Part shown: positions 1 through 9,147 of the stretch, piece after piece
How the letters are laid out: every line of letters starts with the position of its first letter
Position numbering within the stretch: the stretch's first letter is position 1
From: Providencia rettgeri
GTDB taxonomy: Bacteria; Pseudomonadota; Gammaproteobacteria; Enterobacterales; Enterobacteriaceae
Length of the DNA: 64,000 nt
Assembly: GCF_013702265.1 (NCBI RefSeq)
Contig: NZ_CP059348.1
Coordinates: 744,001-808,000, forward strand
Direction: 5' to 3'
Notes under the pieces: generated by a model
The model's database searches: none
Told to the model about the DNA's origin: nothing
The model's input: the letters and a program-made list of their open reading frames with translations, nothing else
Position numbers and translations under genes: made by a program

Positions 1-1
1 G

Positions 2-301
2 GCGATGGCCTGGTTGTTCCATTTGTTGCCCGAGTCCGTTGCAAACTTGTTGTCTGAAGCGGACAGGCGAACTGTGTTAGTTCGTGCGTTTGGTGCGCCG
101 TTTGACGTAAAGGACTATTTAAAAGAGCGTGGTTACCGCTGGCATGACGGTGTTAAAGGTGCCAACAAGCATTGGTGGCGCGAAATCAGCGAAGACGAGT
201 TACCGCAGGAACAAACTTACCTGGATGATTTGTACCATCGTGGCTCAGAACATGCCCACTATGACTACAAAGATGCTCGCAATCGATTTAAAGCTTTGTA
301 G
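2..301 (+). CDS. C-terminal part of an exonuclease-like ICE protein (partial)
   Basis: The frame is open to the left edge, so this is probably the 3' end of a longer gene and the ATG at 5 need not be the start. The visible ~98 residues contain a GYRW...KHWWREI stretch. From memory, that kind of ending is found in DnaQ-like 3'-5' exonucleases (DNA polymerase III epsilon / exonuclease X family) carried by SXT/R391 elements. The exonuclease domain itself is not in the window, so the assignment is inference from the tail and from the position upstream of the traI hot spot. It could instead be an unrelated short protein. Confidence 0.45.
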   Translation, partial: AMAWLFHLLPESVANLLSEADRRTVLVRAFGAPFDVKDYLKERGYRWHDGVKGANKHWWREISEDELPQEQTYLDDLYHRGSEHAHYDYKDARNRFKAL

Positions 302-316
302 CTCTCTATAAGTTAA

Positions 317-350
317 GCCTTGCATATTTGAGAATCTCTGGAAAATGGAA
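317..350 (+). promoter_or_regulatory. Repeated upstream element, copy 1
   Basis: The segment starting GCCTTGCATATTTGA at 317 recurs almost exactly at 51180-51215. In both places it is followed by a GGAAAATG/GGAGAATG-like stretch and then by a short AACCAA..AGGA segment before a start codon. The element lies about 40-70 bases upstream of the genes at 389 and 51241. A TTGCAT could act as a -35 but no good -10 follows at normal spacing, so an activator-dependent promoter, for example one driven by SetCD, is a guess. Confidence 0.4.
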
Positions 351-388
351 AGTGAACTCATGGTTTAACCAACAAGAGGAATCTTTCC

Positions 389-688
389 ATGTACCAAGAC
401 ACCTACATTGAATACTGGGGCGAAATCTTCGTCTCTGCCCGCATCATTGAATTTGGCATCACGTTCGAGCGCTTTCTTAAAGATCCATGGAAGCACTTGA
501 TGTCCTGTGGCCAAGAGTCTGCACCGGACGCGATTGCTGAAGGGATGCTGCCATTGCTACCAGCCCAGGCAGAAGTCGCCAGGCGCATTCGGGAGAGTGA
601 GCAACGAGCCCTGATGTCTACAGAGTCGGACAAAGGGGTATCTCATTGCAGTTACATCGTGGTGCCACTGGTTCGGGTAGCGCATTGA
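389..688 (+). CDS. Small conserved ICE protein of unknown function
   Basis: A 99-residue protein preceded by an AAGAGGAA ribosome-binding site at about 373-380. No signal peptide, membrane segment or known catalytic motif is visible; the middle is acidic and helical-looking and the last ~25 residues are hydrophobic (SYIVVPLVRVAH). Its position, just before the cargo insertion and ahead of traI, matches the small backbone gene that borders the family's hot spot upstream of traI. The last third may be altered by the cargo junction, because the sequence downstream of 688 is non-coding and unlike the backbone. Function is not recognised. Confidence 0.55.
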   Translation: MYQDTYIEYWGEIFVSARIIEFGITFERFLKDPWKHLMSCGQESAPDAIAEGMLPLLPAQAEVARRIRESEQRALMSTESDKGVSHCSYIVVPLVRVAH

Positions 689-813
689 TTGATAGCAACT
701 ATCATCGATGGCACCAAACAAGGTCTTCACGCCCATACCTGAGCGGCAATTGCAATCCAGATCAAAAAGTTGCCGCTTAGTCTTCCCTACAAAATAATTT
801 GTGATAGGATGAT

Positions 814-834
814 ACCTAATAAAATTAATTAGGT
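814..834. promoter_or_regulatory. Perfect inverted repeat, candidate operator
   Basis: ACCTAAT (814-820) and ATTAGGT (828-834) are exact reverse complements around a 7-base AT-only spacer. Such a dyad would suit a dimeric regulator. The nearest regulator is the WYL protein starting at 1010, whose relatives (BrxR, CapW) repress their own defence operons by binding inverted repeats. No binding is shown here. Confidence 0.4.
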
Positions 835-914
835 TGAAGCCTATTCAGTGTTTTATGGCCATCTGTCCAGCTTCAACCGGTAGAGATTGATTAGTCATTG
901 CGGATGAAGAGCAG

Positions 915-936
915 CATTGAGTGACACTATTCAATG
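915..936. promoter_or_regulatory. Inverted repeat close to the WYL gene start, candidate operator
   Basis: CATTGA and TCAATG flank the 10-base centre GTGACACTAT, about 75 bases before the start codon at 1010. Position between a promoter and the first gene of a regulated operon makes this a candidate repressor site for the WYL regulator. It competes with the dyad at 814-834 for that role. Confidence 0.35.
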
Positions 937-1009
937 TGATTACGCGATGTCTGACCGTACTTTATAAACAGAGTTTTAAGAATCTGGTTGAATTGGATAA
1001 ACAAGACGC

Positions 1010-1960
1010 ATGACAAATGATGGTCTGAAACAAACGGTAGTGGTGAAGCCAGATAGGCTTTCGCAGATAGCGCAGTTGCCACAAGCAACCAGGGATCGCA
1101 TTGCCCACATCGATTTCACCTTATTGTTTAAGGGAGAAGCGGTACGGGCAGACTTAGTAGATCGGTTCAGCATAGCTGCTGCACAAGCAACGAAAGACTT
1201 CACCATGTACCGAGAGCTTGCGCCAGGCAACATTGAGTATGACCAAAAGCTCAAATTGCATAAGCGCGGTGAAGCTTTTGAACCCTTGTTCGACTACGAC
1301 GTTGTCAGAACACTGGCAACCATTAGCCAAGGCTACGGAGATGGCTTTACTGGAAAGGTAAAACCACCATTGGCTTGTGAAGCGCCTTATCACCTTAACA
1401 AGCCGAGTTTGTCGATAGTGGCGAAGGTCACCGAAGCCATCCACAAAGGCAAAGCCTTGAGCATTACCTATGTGTCGTTATCGAGTGGTGAAACTACGCG
1501 TGAAATAGTGCCGCATACGCTGGTGGACAATGGCCTGCGTTGGCACGTTCGTGGTTTTGACCGCAAGCATGGCCAAAGCGGAGCGCCAAATGGGTTCCGT
1601 GACTTTGTGCTTACCCGAATTAAAGCAGCGGTCGTGCTTGAGGATTCCATTCTGTCAGAGGCTGAACTTGAAACCCAAGACCGGCAATGGAATCGCTTTG
1701 TAGAGCTTGAGTTAGTACCGCACCCACGCATAGAGCACAGCGAAGCGATTGAGCTTGACTATGGCATGAAAGGTGGTGTTTTAAAGATTGAGATTAGAGC
1801 GGCAACGGCAGGTTATTTACTCAGACAATGGAATGTCGATTGCTCCAAAGCAGCTCAGCTAAAAACACCCGAATTTCATTTATGGTTAAAAAATTATCAA
1901 ACTTTATACGGTGTCGGTAACCTTGCGATTGCGCCTGGTTTCGATATGGTCACAGAATAG
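1010..1960 (+). CDS. WYL-domain transcriptional regulator (BrxR/CapW-like)
   Basis: A 316-residue protein with the layout of defence-island WYL regulators: an N-terminal winged-helix-like part (residues about 10-110), a central WYL domain (about 140-210, with a conserved-looking GLRWHVRGFD segment) and a C-terminal WCX-like part with an AATAGYLLRQW stretch near residue 265. BrxR and CapW of this type repress BREX or CBASS operons and respond to a ligand or to damage. The gene lies 8 bases upstream of hsdM on the same strand, so it probably controls the restriction operon and itself. No strong ribosome-binding site precedes the ATG at 1010. Family call is good; the signal sensed is unknown. 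Confidence 0.8.
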   Translation: MTNDGLKQTVVVKPDRLSQIAQLPQATRDRIAHIDFTLLFKGEAVRADLVDRFSIAAAQATKDFTMYRELAPGNIEYDQKLKLHKRGEAFEPLFDYDVVRTLATISQGYGDGFTGKVKPPLACEAPYHLNKPSLSIVAKVTEAIHKGKALSITYVSLSSGETTREIVPHTLVDNGLRWHVRGFDRKHGQSGAPNGFRDFVLTRIKAAVVLEDSILSEAELETQDRQWNRFVELELVPHPRIEHSEAIELDYGMKGGVLKIEIRAATAGYLLRQWNVDCSKAAQLKTPEFHLWLKNYQTLYGVGNLAIAPGFDMVTE

Positions 1961-1968
1961 GAAATAAC

Positions 1969-4560
1969 ATGAACAAGCAACAATTAGCCGCAAAAATCTG
2001 GGAATCAGCAAACCAGATGCGCTCAAAAATCGAAGCTAACGAATACAAAGACTACATCTTAGGTTTCATTTTTTACAAGTACCTGAGCGACCAATTAGTT
2101 CAGTTTGTCACCAAAGAGGGCATGACACCTGAAGACATTAAAGCCCTAAACGAAGAAGACGCGGACACGGTCAAGTACATTCAAGACAATCTAGGCTATT
2201 TCATCGCTTATGATAACTTATTTTCAACATGGATTGCTCCAGAGTCCGACTTTGACGAGTCTAACGTGCGCGATGCGCTATCCGCCTTTAGCCGTTTGAT
2301 TTCTCCTACCTACAAAAAATTGTTTGAAGGTATTTTCACCACACTCGAAACGGGTCTTAGCAAACTGGGTGAAAGCGCGGGTAAACGTACTAAAGCCATT
2401 AGTGACCTACTGCATTTAATCAAAAGTATCCCAATGAACGGTAAGCAAGGCTATGACGTACTGGGTTACATCTATGAATACCTGATTGAGAAATTTGCCG
2501 CCAATGCCGGTAAAAAAGCCGGTGAGTTCTACACGCCGCATGAAGTCTCGGTACTGATGTCGCACATCATCGCCCACGAATTAAAACACAAAGACACCAT
2601 CGAGATTTACGACCCAACGTCGGGCTCAGGTTCGTTACTGATTAATATTGGTGAAGCGGTCGAAAAATACGCCAAAAGCAAAGACAGCATTACCTATTAT
2701 GCCCAAGAACTGAAAGCAAATACCTATAACTTGACCCGTATGAACCTGATCATGCGCGGGATTAAAGCCAGCAATATCAAAACCCGTAACGGTGACACCT
2801 TAGAAGACGATTGGCCATACTTTGATGAAAACGATCCGCAAGGTACTTATCATGCCCTATATGTGGATGCGGTTGTCTCTAACCCGCCTTACTCACAAGC
2901 CTGGGACCCAAGTTTTAAAGACAGCGATCCACGTTATTCGCGTTTTGGTCTTGCGCCCAAAACCAAAGCAGACTTTGCCTTTTTGCTGCATGATCTTTAT
3001 CATCTAAAACCCGATGGCATTATGACCATTGTCTTGCCCCATGGCGTGTTGTTCCGTGGCGGTGAAGAAGGCGAAATTCGCAAGCAATTAATTGAGCAAA
3101 ACCACATTGATGCCATTATCGGCTTACCTTCTAATATCTTTTTTGGTACTGGTATTCCTACCGTTATTTTGGTGCTTAAGCAGAAGCGTGAAAACAATGA
3201 CGTATTGATTGTGGATGCCTCCAAGCACTATGTTAAAGAAGGCAAAAATAACAAACTGCAAGCCAGTGACATCAAGCGCATTGTTGATTCCGTCATCAAT
3301 CGCGAAAGCATCGAAAAATTTTCGCAAGTAGTCAGCAAACAAACCCTGCGCGACAACGGCTACAACTTAAACATACCGCGTTATGTAGACTCGTCACCAG
3401 CGGCTGAAAGCTGGGATTTACACGCCACTATGCTAGGCGGCATCCCAAATAGCGAAATTGCGCAGTTACACCAATATTGGCAATCATTCCCGCAATTGCA
3501 TGATGCGCTGTTTGTGGCCAAGTCTGCCGCCTACAGTGAATTAGCCATTGCCAAACGAGACGTTAATGCAACCATTACCCAGCATCCACAAGTCATCGAA
3601 TTTATCAGCACTTATAACCAAGCTTTCGCCGGTTTTGATGACTATTTAAACACTACACTTATTCAAGGCTGGCAAGCCGTTAACCGTAACCAGCAAGAGC
3701 CTGAATTAAGCACCGAACTTTTCACACGCTTAGCGCCCATTGCACTCATAGACAAATACCAGGCCTATCAATATTTGAACAACCAATGGCAATTGATTAG
3801 TGCTGATTTAGAAATGATGCAAACTGAAGGATTCGTCGCCACGAAACAAGTTGACCCCAATATTGTGGTTAAAAAAGTTAAGGGCAAAGATACCGAAGTG
3901 CAAGACGGCTGGAAAGGCCACATCATGTCCTTTGATTTAGTACAACAAACATACCTGAGCGATGACCTAGCGGCTCTGGCAAAACAAGAAAACCGCCTTG
4001 TCGAAATCGCCAGCGCGCTTGAGGAAATACTCGAATCTCTAAGCGAAGAAGACAAAGAGCAAGACACGGTAAAAGAAAGCAAAGACGGCTTTGCCAATGC
4101 CGAAGTCGCCAAGGCGGCGAAAGCTTTCCTAAAAGAGCAAAAAGACAGCAAAGTTAAATTTGCAGCCGAAAGCTACGAAGCCAAGATAATGGCGGCGAGT
4201 AAACTCATCGACGAAGAGAAAAAGCTGAAAAAAGCAGTCAAAGAAGCTCAATTCGCCCTGCACTTAAAAACGAAAACCACCATCGAAGGTTTAAGCGACC
4301 AGCAAGTCAATGAATTGCTGCACCTAAAATGGATCGCGCCATTAAGCCAAGAGCTTGCTGCTATGCCAAGCGCCGTGATTACTCAGCTCACCAGCCAAGT
4401 ACAAGCCCTTGCCGATAAATACTCGGTGACCTATTCGCAAGTCGCGAATGAGATTAAAACCACCGAACAAGAACTGGCAGACATGACGGGTGAACTCACT
4501 GGTAATGAATTTGATCTGCAAGGCTTAGCTGAGCTTACTAGCTTATTAAAGGGCGCTTAA
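1969..4560 (+). CDS. hsdM: Type I restriction-modification DNA adenine methyltransferase subunit M
   Basis: An 863-residue HsdM. The N-terminal helical domain (about 1-150) is followed by the methyltransferase: FYTPHEV around residue 188, the AdoMet loop DPTSGSGSLL near 215, and the catalytic NPPY at about 305. It transfers a methyl group from S-adenosylmethionine to adenine in the site chosen by HsdS. The protein is much longer than the usual ~500 residues: residues about 480-863 form an extra, lysine/glutamate-rich, probably coiled-coil region, known in one HsdM subgroup. The ribosome-binding site AGGAA precedes the ATG. It is followed after one base by hsdS. Confidence 0.95.
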   Translation: MNKQQLAAKIWESANQMRSKIEANEYKDYILGFIFYKYLSDQLVQFVTKEGMTPEDIKALNEEDADTVKYIQDNLGYFIAYDNLFSTWIAPESDFDESNVRDALSAFSRLISPTYKKLFEGIFTTLETGLSKLGESAGKRTKAISDLLHLIKSIPMNGKQGYDVLGYIYEYLIEKFAANAGKKAGEFYTPHEVSVLMSHIIAHELKHKDTIEIYDPTSGSGSLLINIGEAVEKYAKSKDSITYYAQELKANTYNLTRMNLIMRGIKASNIKTRNGDTLEDDWPYFDENDPQGTYHALYVDAVVSNPPYSQAWDPSFKDSDPRYSRFGLAPKTKADFAFLLHDLYHLKPDGIMTIVLPHGVLFRGGEEGEIRKQLIEQNHIDAIIGLPSNIFFGTGIPTVILVLKQKRENNDVLIVDASKHYVKEGKNNKLQASDIKRIVDSVINRESIEKFSQVVSKQTLRDNGYNLNIPRYVDSSPAAESWDLHATMLGGIPNSEIAQLHQYWQSFPQLHDALFVAKSAAYSELAIAKRDVNATITQHPQVIEFISTYNQAFAGFDDYLNTTLIQGWQAVNRNQQEPELSTELFTRLAPIALIDKYQAYQYLNNQWQLISADLEMMQTEGFVATKQVDPNIVVKKVKGKDTEVQDGWKGHIMSFDLVQQTYLSDDLAALAKQENRLVEIASALEEILESLSEEDKEQDTVKESKDGFANAEVAKAAKAFLKEQKDSKVKFAAESYEAKIMAASKLIDEEKKLKKAVKEAQFALHLKTKTTIEGLSDQQVNELLHLKWIAPLSQELAAMPSAVITQLTSQVQALADKYSVTYSQVANEIKTTEQELADMTGELTGNEFDLQGLAELTSLLKGA

Positions 4561-4561
4561 G

Positions 4562-5791
4562 ATGACCATTCAGACGAAGGCACCAGACATTCGCTTCGAG
4601 AACTTTAGTGGTGATTGGCAAGATAAAGAAATTGGAAGTATTTTAGCTGAGACAAGACGCCCAGTTGAGCTGCTCGATAACGAATTATATCAATTGGTGA
4701 CCGTGAAGCGTCGCAACGAAGGTGTTGTGGCTAGAGCTTCACTAAAAGGAAAAGATATATTAGTAAAAAACTATTTTGGGATTAAATCTGGTGATTACTT
4801 AATTTCAAAGCGGCAGGTTGTTCATGGTGCCAATGGGATTGTACCAGAGAGTTTAGACAATGCTGTTGTATCTAATGAGTATCTTGTCGTAACAGATAGT
4901 GATGAAATAACTGCCAAATTTTGGACTGTGATTTCAAAGCGCCATCAGATGCATAAGCTTTTTTTTATTAGCTCCTATGGCGTCGATATTGAAAAGTTAG
5001 TATTCGATGTTACGGACTGGAAAAGTAGAGTCATTACAATCCCAGATATAACCGAACAAAGCGCTATAACTGATTATTTCCGGCAGCTAGATGGTCTAAT
5101 CAACCAACACCAACAAAAGCATGACAAGCTTAGCAACATCAAAAATGCCATGCTGGAAAAAATGTTTCCTAAGCAAGGCAAAACGATCCCTGAAATCCGC
5201 TTTAAAGGATTTAGTGGGGAGTGGATGGAAGTTCAATTTAAGAGCATTGCTGGAGTAAGGAGAGGACTTACTTACAAGCCAGATGATATCGCTGAAAATG
5301 GAATTATTGTTTTGCGTTCATCAAATATTAATGTTGATAGATTCGAATTAAGAAAAGATGACGTCCAAGTCAATAAAAATGCAGTGAATATTAACCGTGT
5401 TAAAAATGGCGACATACTAATAACATCAGCAAATGGCTCAAGCAATTTAGTTGGAAAACATGTTGTAGTGTGCGGCTTAACTGTAGATGCAGTGCATGGA
5501 GGCTTTATGTTGCTAGCCGAAACAGATGTACCTCATTTCTTAAATGCTTCAATGAATACATATTGGTACGATCGATTTCGTTCTATGAATGTATCCGGTG
5601 GAAACGGAGCTATTGGAAACATTAAAGGAAGTGCTTTAGAGGAAGAATATCTTTATATCCCTAAGAAGGAAGAGCAGATCGCCATCGGCAACTACTTCCA
5701 AAAACTTGATGCGTTGATCAACCAACACCAACAACAGATCATCAAACTTAATAACATCAAGCAAGCCTGCTTGAGCAAAATGTTTGTTTAG
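4562..5791 (+). CDS. hsdS: Type I restriction-modification specificity subunit S
   Basis: A 409-residue HsdS with the usual two-fold layout. Two target-recognition domains (about 15-175 and 215-380) are each followed by a near-identical helical spacer: LDGLINQHQQKHDKLSNIKNAMLEKMF and LDALINQHQQQIIKLNNIKQACLSKMF. Each half also begins with an IRF..FSG.W motif. HsdS reads the bipartite DNA target and scaffolds HsdM and HsdR. The recognition domains differ from each other, as needed for a bipartite site, and are more AT-rich than the flanking hsdM and hsdR, as expected for domains exchanged between strains. The target sequence cannot be read from this. Confidence 0.95.
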   Translation: MTIQTKAPDIRFENFSGDWQDKEIGSILAETRRPVELLDNELYQLVTVKRRNEGVVARASLKGKDILVKNYFGIKSGDYLISKRQVVHGANGIVPESLDNAVVSNEYLVVTDSDEITAKFWTVISKRHQMHKLFFISSYGVDIEKLVFDVTDWKSRVITIPDITEQSAITDYFRQLDGLINQHQQKHDKLSNIKNAMLEKMFPKQGKTIPEIRFKGFSGEWMEVQFKSIAGVRRGLTYKPDDIAENGIIVLRSSNINVDRFELRKDDVQVNKNAVNINRVKNGDILITSANGSSNLVGKHVVVCGLTVDAVHGGFMLLAETDVPHFLNASMNTYWYDRFRSMNVSGGNGAIGNIKGSALEEEYLYIPKKEEQIAIGNYFQKLDALINQHQQQIIKLNNIKQACLSKMFV

Positions 5792-5805
5792 CAGGGAGCA
5801 CAACC

Positions 5806-8800
5806 ATGACGACGTTTAAAACCGAAGCACAATTTGAGCAGGCCTTTATCGAGGTGCTTACCCATAAAGGCTGGGAAAGCGAGATACTTAAAAACAAAAC
5901 CGAAGCGGATTTACTGCAAAACTGGGCGAACATTTTATTTGAAAATAATCGCCAGCAAGACCGCTTAAACGATGTGCCCCTGACGGCAACGGAAATGCAG
6001 CAGATTATTGAGCAGATCAAAGAACTGAAAACCCCGCTCAAGCTTAATGGTTTAATCAACGGTAAAACCGTGGCTATTAAGCGCGATAACCCCGCCGATG
6101 CCTTGCATCTTGGCAAAGAAGTCAGCCTTAAAATCTATGACCGCCAAGAAATTGCGGCAGGCCAAAGCCGTTACCAAATCGTCCAGCAGCCGAAATTTGA
6201 ACGCGGTAGCCCACTGCGTAATGACAGACGTGGTGATGTGCTGTTACTGATTAACGGTATGCCGGTTATTCATGTGGAGCTTAAACGTAGTGGCGTGCCG
6301 GTAAGCCAAGCGGTTAACCAAATTGAGAAGTATTCTAAAGAAGGTATTTTTAGTGGCTTATTTTCACTCATTCAAGTGTTTGTCGCTATGGAGCCTAATG
6401 AGGCCAAATACTTTGCCAATCCTGGGCTAGATGGCAAATTTAATCCAGACTACCAATTCAATTGGGCCGATTTTAACAACGAGCCCATGAACCATTGGAA
6501 AGACATTGCCTCGACGTTGTTATCCATCCCCATGGCGCACCAGTTAATTGGCTTTTACACCGTTGCCGATGATACCGATGGTGTGCTTAAAGTGATGCGC
6601 AGTTATCAGTATTACGCCGCCAATGCGATATCGGATAAGGTAGCCAAAACCAACTGGCAACAATTGGGTAGCGCTGCTAATAACCCAGACCGCTTGGGCG
6701 GCTATGTGTGGCATACCACGGGTTCCGGCAAAACCATGACCAGCTTTAAATCAGCACAGCTGATTGCCCAATCAAAAGATGCCGATAAAGTCATTTTTTT
6801 GATGGACAGAATCGAACTTGGCACCCAGTCGCTGGCGGAATATCGTAATTTTGCGGGCGATGGTGAAGATGTCCAAGCGACCGAAAATACTCATGTGTTG
6901 GTAACCAAGCTAAAAAGCACGTCCCCAGCCGATACCCTCATTGTTAGCTCTATTCAAAAAATGAGTAATATTTTTGAAGAAGTGGATGATGAGGGCACTG
7001 CAACAAACTCGGCAGATATTGAAAAAATCCGCGCTAAACGCTTGGTATTTATTATTGATGAGGCGCACCGTTCAACGTTTGGCGACATGCTGATCATTAT
7101 TAAACGCACCTTTCCCCGCGCCTTGTTTTTTGGTTTTACTGGCACTCCGATCCAAGAAGAAAATGAAAAAAACGGCAATACTACCAGTACCGTATTTGGC
7201 AATGAGTTGCACCGCTACAGCATAGCTGATGGTATTCGAGATGGTAACGTACTCGGCTTTGATCCCTATAAAGTGCCTACTTTTAGGGACGGTGACTTAA
7301 GGCAGGCTGTCGCCCTAGAGCAAGCTAAGGCGGAATCGGTAGCGGAAGCCATGGATAATCCCGCCAAAAAGAAAAAATTTAATTATTTTATGAATGAAGT
7401 GCCTATGGCTGGCTACAAAGACGCCACAGGTAAATACCACAGAGGTATTGAAGATTATGTACCTAAAAGTCAATACCTAAGCGAGACTCACCAAGCCAAA
7501 GTGGTAGAAGATATTTTACACAAATGGGATGTGCTAAGCCAAGGCTATAAGTTTCATGCGATTTTGGCTACTAACAGTATTGCTGAAGCCATTGATTATT
7601 ACCGTCTGTTAAAGGCTGCTAAGCCTGATTTAAAAGTATCAGCACTGTTTGATCCCAACATTGATAATGACGGCAGTGGTGACCGTGGGCCAACGTTTAA
7701 AGGTGATGGCCTGGATGAGATTATGCGTGACTATAATGCGCGTTATGGCCACGATTTTGATTTTGCCCGTCATGCAGCATTTAAGAAAGATCTAGCCGCA
7801 CGCCTTGCTCACAAAAAACCTTATGAGCGTATTCATACCGATCCTACAAAACAGTTGGATTTATTGATTGTTGTAGACCAAATGCTCACCGGTTTTGACT
7901 CCAAGTGGCTGAATGTCTTGTATTTAGATAAGGTAATTAAATACCAAAACATCATCCAAGCCTTCTCTCGTACCAATCGATTGTTTGGCCCCGATAAGCC
8001 TCATGGTGTTATCCGTTACTATCGTTATCCGCATACGATGGAGCAACATATTAACGATGCGGTAAAACTATACTCTGGCGACAGACCCATAGGGTTATTT
8101 GTTGATAGGCTAGAAAGTAACTTAGAAGCAATGAATGAACTATTCGGTGATATTACCGAGTTGTTCATTAGTGCCGGTGTGGCGAATTTTGAAAAGCTGC
8201 CAGAAGATGTTGAGGCGTGCGCAAAGTTTGCTGAACTATTTAAAGTATTTAACCAGCATCTAGAAGCCGCGAAGGTACAAGGTTTACATTGGGAGCAGTC
8301 GGTTTATACATTCACGACGGACGCTTCAACAGGCGAAAATGGCACTGAACATGAGGTTACTCTCGCCATTAATGAACAAACCTACCTGAGCCTTGCGCTG
8401 CGTTATAAAGAGCTCGTATCAAAAGGTGATGGTGGTGGTGCGGGTGGCGGAGATGTGCCTTTTGATATTAGTGGCTATTTGACGGAAATCGACACAGGAA
8501 AGATTGATGCCGACTATATGAATAGTCGCTTCGATAAATATTTAAAAGAGCTAAATCAGCATAATGATCAAGCCAGCATTGAACTTACGCTTAACGAACT
8601 GCACAAGTCATTTTCTTCACTGACGCAAGCTGAACAAAAATACGCCAAGCTTTTCTTACATGATTTACAGCGTGGCGATGCAAAGTTAATAGAAGGCCAT
8701 ACTTTCAGAGATTACATCAACACCTACAAAGACAATGCTGAAAACGCCCAGATTAATGCCATTGTTAATGCGTTAGGTTTAGATAAAAGCCAGCTTATTA

Positions 8801-9045
8801 GCTTATTAAACGATAGTGTCAATGAGAAAAACCTTAATAATTTCGGTCGCTTTGACGCGCTTAAAGACACTGTTGATAAGGCAAAAGCCAAAGTTTATTT
8901 TGAAAAATTAGATGGCCTAAGCATTCCGCCCTTTAAGCTCAATATTCGCATCGATCAGTTTTTAAAGCAGTTTATTTTTGCTCAGGCTGATGATCTCTTG
9001 AATGATGTAGTAGATATGCTTGATGGAGTAATGGAAGAGTCATGA
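5806..9045 (+). CDS. hsdR: Type I restriction endonuclease subunit R
   Basis: A 1079-residue HsdR translocase-nuclease. The N-terminal PD-(D/E)xK nuclease shows VELKRSG near residue 158. The superfamily 2 motor follows, with Walker A TTGSGKT near 306, IDEAHRS near 418 and a FTGTP motif at about 445; a second RecA-like domain includes the QAFSRTNR motif VI near 722. It pulls DNA past the bound complex using ATP and cuts far from the site. A GGAG ribosome-binding site precedes the ATG. All motifs appear intact, so the hsd system is predicted to be functional. The C-terminal ~250 residues form the helical interaction region. Confidence 0.95.
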   Translation: MTTFKTEAQFEQAFIEVLTHKGWESEILKNKTEADLLQNWANILFENNRQQDRLNDVPLTATEMQQIIEQIKELKTPLKLNGLINGKTVAIKRDNPADALHLGKEVSLKIYDRQEIAAGQSRYQIVQQPKFERGSPLRNDRRGDVLLLINGMPVIHVELKRSGVPVSQAVNQIEKYSKEGIFSGLFSLIQVFVAMEPNEAKYFANPGLDGKFNPDYQFNWADFNNEPMNHWKDIASTLLSIPMAHQLIGFYTVADDTDGVLKVMRSYQYYAANAISDKVAKTNWQQLGSAANNPDRLGGYVWHTTGSGKTMTSFKSAQLIAQSKDADKVIFLMDRIELGTQSLAEYRNFAGDGEDVQATENTHVLVTKLKSTSPADTLIVSSIQKMSNIFEEVDDEGTATNSADIEKIRAKRLVFIIDEAHRSTFGDMLIIIKRTFPRALFFGFTGTPIQEENEKNGNTTSTVFGNELHRYSIADGIRDGNVLGFDPYKVPTFRDGDLRQAVALEQAKAESVAEAMDNPAKKKKFNYFMNEVPMAGYKDATGKYHRGIEDYVPKSQYLSETHQAKVVEDILHKWDVLSQGYKFHAILATNSIAEAIDYYRLLKAAKPDLKVSALFDPNIDNDGSGDRGPTFKGDGLDEIMRDYNARYGHDFDFARHAAFKKDLAARLAHKKPYERIHTDPTKQLDLLIVVDQMLTGFDSKWLNVLYLDKVIKYQNIIQAFSRTNRLFGPDKPHGVIRYYRYPHTMEQHINDAVKLYSGDRPIGLFVDRLESNLEAMNELFGDITELFISAGVANFEKLPEDVEACAKFAELFKVFNQHLEAAKVQGLHWEQSVYTFTTDASTGENGTEHEVTLAINEQTYLSLALRYKELVSKGDGGGAGGGDVPFDISGYLTEIDTGKIDADYMNSRFDKYLKELNQHNDQASIELTLNELHKSFSSLTQAEQKYAKLFLHDLQRGDAKLIEGHTFRDYINTYKDNAENAQINAIVNALGLDKSQLISLLNDSVNEKNLNNFGRFDALKDTVDKAKAKVYFEKLDGLSIPPFKLNIRIDQFLKQFIFAQADDLLNDVVDMLDGVMEES

Positions 9046-9147
9046 GTAGCCAATCTCATTCTCTTTGCACTGTTAACTTGGTTAATTCAGCTATCTCAGT
9101 GAGAGAGTGGTCGCTGTTTTTACGAAAAAGTATCCAGGAGGAAAATA

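Larger units (their letters stand above)
689..1009. other. Intergenic junction region with several inverted repeats
   Basis: No gene is visible in these 320 bases. They hold four inverted repeats: AGCGGCAA at 742-749 with TTGCCGCT at 770-777; ACCTAAT at 814-820 with ATTAGGT at 828-834; GGTTGAAGC at 832-840 with GCTTCAACC at 870-878; and CATTGA at 915-920 with TCAATG at 931-936. The region separates backbone from restriction cargo and must hold the promoter of the WYL-hsd operon. The repeats are candidates for the junction scar, a terminator and operators. Confidence 0.6.
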
